From positions 682,001 to 746,000 of the forward strand of contig NZ_CP124616.1 in assembly GCF_029958925.1 (NCBI RefSeq): 64,000 bases of DNA, given 5' to 3'. The notes beneath the pieces are model-generated. The model searched no databases, had not been told where the DNA came from, and saw only the letters and a program-made list of their open reading frames with translations. The number at the start of each line of letters is the position of its first letter. The first letter of the stretch is position 1. A program made the position numbers and the translations under genes. Source of the DNA: Tropicibacter oceani. GTDB lineage: Bacteria > Pseudomonadota > Alphaproteobacteria > Rhodobacterales > Rhodobacteraceae. Positions 63,147 through 64,000 of this stretch are shown here, in pieces.

Positions 63147-64000
63147 ATGCTGGGAATCATCGGTATCGCCGTTATGTTCATCATGGTTTTTGGTGGATAC
63201 CTTCTGGCGGGCGGAAAACTTGGGATCATTTTGAAAGCGCTGCCTTTCGAATTCATGATGATCGGGGGGGCCGCCGCCGGCGCCTTTCTGATCAGCAATG
63301 ACGGGGGCGCGGTCAAGCACACCTTGAAGGATGTCGGCAAGGTCTTCAAAGGGGCCAAGTGGAAACCGGATGACTACCGGGATCTGCTTTGCCTGCTGTT
63401 CGAGTTGATCCGCCTGGCGCGCAGCAGCCCGGTGGCCATCGAAGAGCACATCGAAACGCCCGCCGAATCCACGATTTTCCAGAAATACCCCAAGATCCTG
63501 GCAGACAAATACGCGCTGGAACTGATCTGCGATACCATGCGGTCGGTTTCGATGAACTATGACGATCCGCATCAGGTCGAAGAGGTCCTGGACAAGCGTA
63601 TCGAAGGCATGGCGCATCATGCGCTGCATTCAAGTCACGCGCTTCAGTCGATGGCCGACGCCCTGCCCGCGCTTGGGATCGTGGCCGCCGTTCTGGGCGT
63701 CATCAAGACCATGGCCTCGATCGACCAGCCGCCCGAAGTTCTTGGCAAGCTGATCGGTGGCGCCCTGGTCGGTACATTTCTTGGGGTGTTCTTGGCCTAC
63801 GGTCTGGCCGCGCCCTTCGCGTCCAAGGTCAAGGCCGTGGTCGAAGAGGACATGCATTTCTACCAACTGATCCGCGAGGTTCTGGTCGCAAACCTGCACA
63901 ACCACGCCACCAACATCTGTATCGAGGTGGGTCGTCAGAATGCTCCCTCGCATTTCCGGCCCAGCTTCATCGAGCTGGAAGAAGCCTTGAAATCGGTCAA
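63147..64000 (+). CDS. motA: Flagellar motor protein MotA, 3' end cut off
   Basis: The first 284 codons of a normally about 290-residue stator protein; the window ends inside the gene. Four hydrophobic segments are visible, near residues 2-22, 33-50, 170-190 and 200-222, with a large cytoplasmic loop between the second pair. SLPALGI-like (ADALPALGIVAAVLGVIKTM) carries the conserved Pro, and KLIGGALVGTFLGVFLAYG follows. It partners MotB, whose gene lies 5 kb upstream at the start of this cluster. Confidence 0.93.
   Translation, partial: MLGIIGIAVMFIMVFGGYLLAGGKLGIILKALPFEFMMIGGAAAGAFLISNDGGAVKHTLKDVGKVFKGAKWKPDDYRDLLCLLFELIRLARSSPVAIEEHIETPAESTIFQKYPKILADKYALELICDTMRSVSMNYDDPHQVEEVLDKRIEGMAHHALHSSHALQSMADALPALGIVAAVLGVIKTMASIDQPPEVLGKLIGGALVGTFLGVFLAYGLAAPFASKVKAVVEEDMHFYQLIREVLVANLHNHATNICIEVGRQNAPSHFRPSFIELEEALKSV

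Overview
The window looks like origin-proximal chromosome of an alphaproteobacterium of the Rhodobacterales (Roseobacter/Rhodobacter relatives). The evidence is high GC, heavy use of GTG starts and ATGA stop/start overlaps, and the gene blocks mltA-Tim44-fxsA-secB-dnaQ-coaE-aroE-maf, rho-mnmE-mnmG-rsmG-parA-parB, hemW-rdgB-rph/hrcA-grpE and motB-flgEKLI-motA. I see no rRNA, tRNA, CRISPR array, transposase, phage gene or sign of a genomic island. This is core chromosome with a few accessory-like surface clusters.

Layout. 0-4.8 kb: cell wall, protein export and DNA metabolism genes, mostly minus strand, with fxsA and secB on plus. 4.8-5.3 kb: a 500-bp gene-free gap with DnaA boxes, a perfect CtrA-type site overlapping a DnaA box and an AT-rich tract, which I read as the likely chromosomal oriC. 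5.3-12.1 kb: plus-strand rho, the tRNA-wobble genes mnmE and mnmG, rsmG and the parAB segregation genes, with two perfect parS sites over the starts of mnmG and rsmG. 12.1-19 kb: hemW, rdgB and rph facing hrcA-grpE, then mutS. 19-34.9 kb: central metabolism and housekeeping (malic enzyme, sugar kinase, secreted MsrA, an aminotransferase/sulfotransferase-like pair, argG, ilvA, Hsp33, two Nudix enzymes, CCA-adding enzyme) and a signalling pair (Hpt protein and REC-SpoIIE phosphatase). 34.9-42.3 kb: envelope genes (a two-gene ABC exporter, an RNA methyltransferase, two L,D-transpeptidases around a CAP-domain lipoprotein, and a tiny secreted protein). 42.3-51.4 kb: asparaginase, an IalB-like protein, rlmN, ferrochelatase, comF, glutaredoxin, a nitrilase-family enzyme, a MarR regulator, idi and a cytochrome c. 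51.4-57 kb: exopolysaccharide genes (Wza-type export lipoprotein, epimerase, initiating sugar transferase, YjbF/YjbH). 57.2-64 kb: flagellar motor, hook, hook-filament junction and P-ring genes, cut off inside motA.

Functional themes. The first third is a replication and segregation centre: oriC, ParABS and co-oriented genes leaving the origin. CtrA-like sites occur at the origin and upstream of motB and flgE, suggesting that one regulator could touch replication and motility. The exopolysaccharide block abuts the flagellar block, a sessile/motile pairing. Most genes are standard families. The more novel-looking items are the CtrA/DnaA overlap, the double-hairpin and other intergenic elements, an 11-codon leader ORF before the ABC exporter, the structured leader of the 63-aa secreted protein, and the aminotransferase/sulfotransferase pair.
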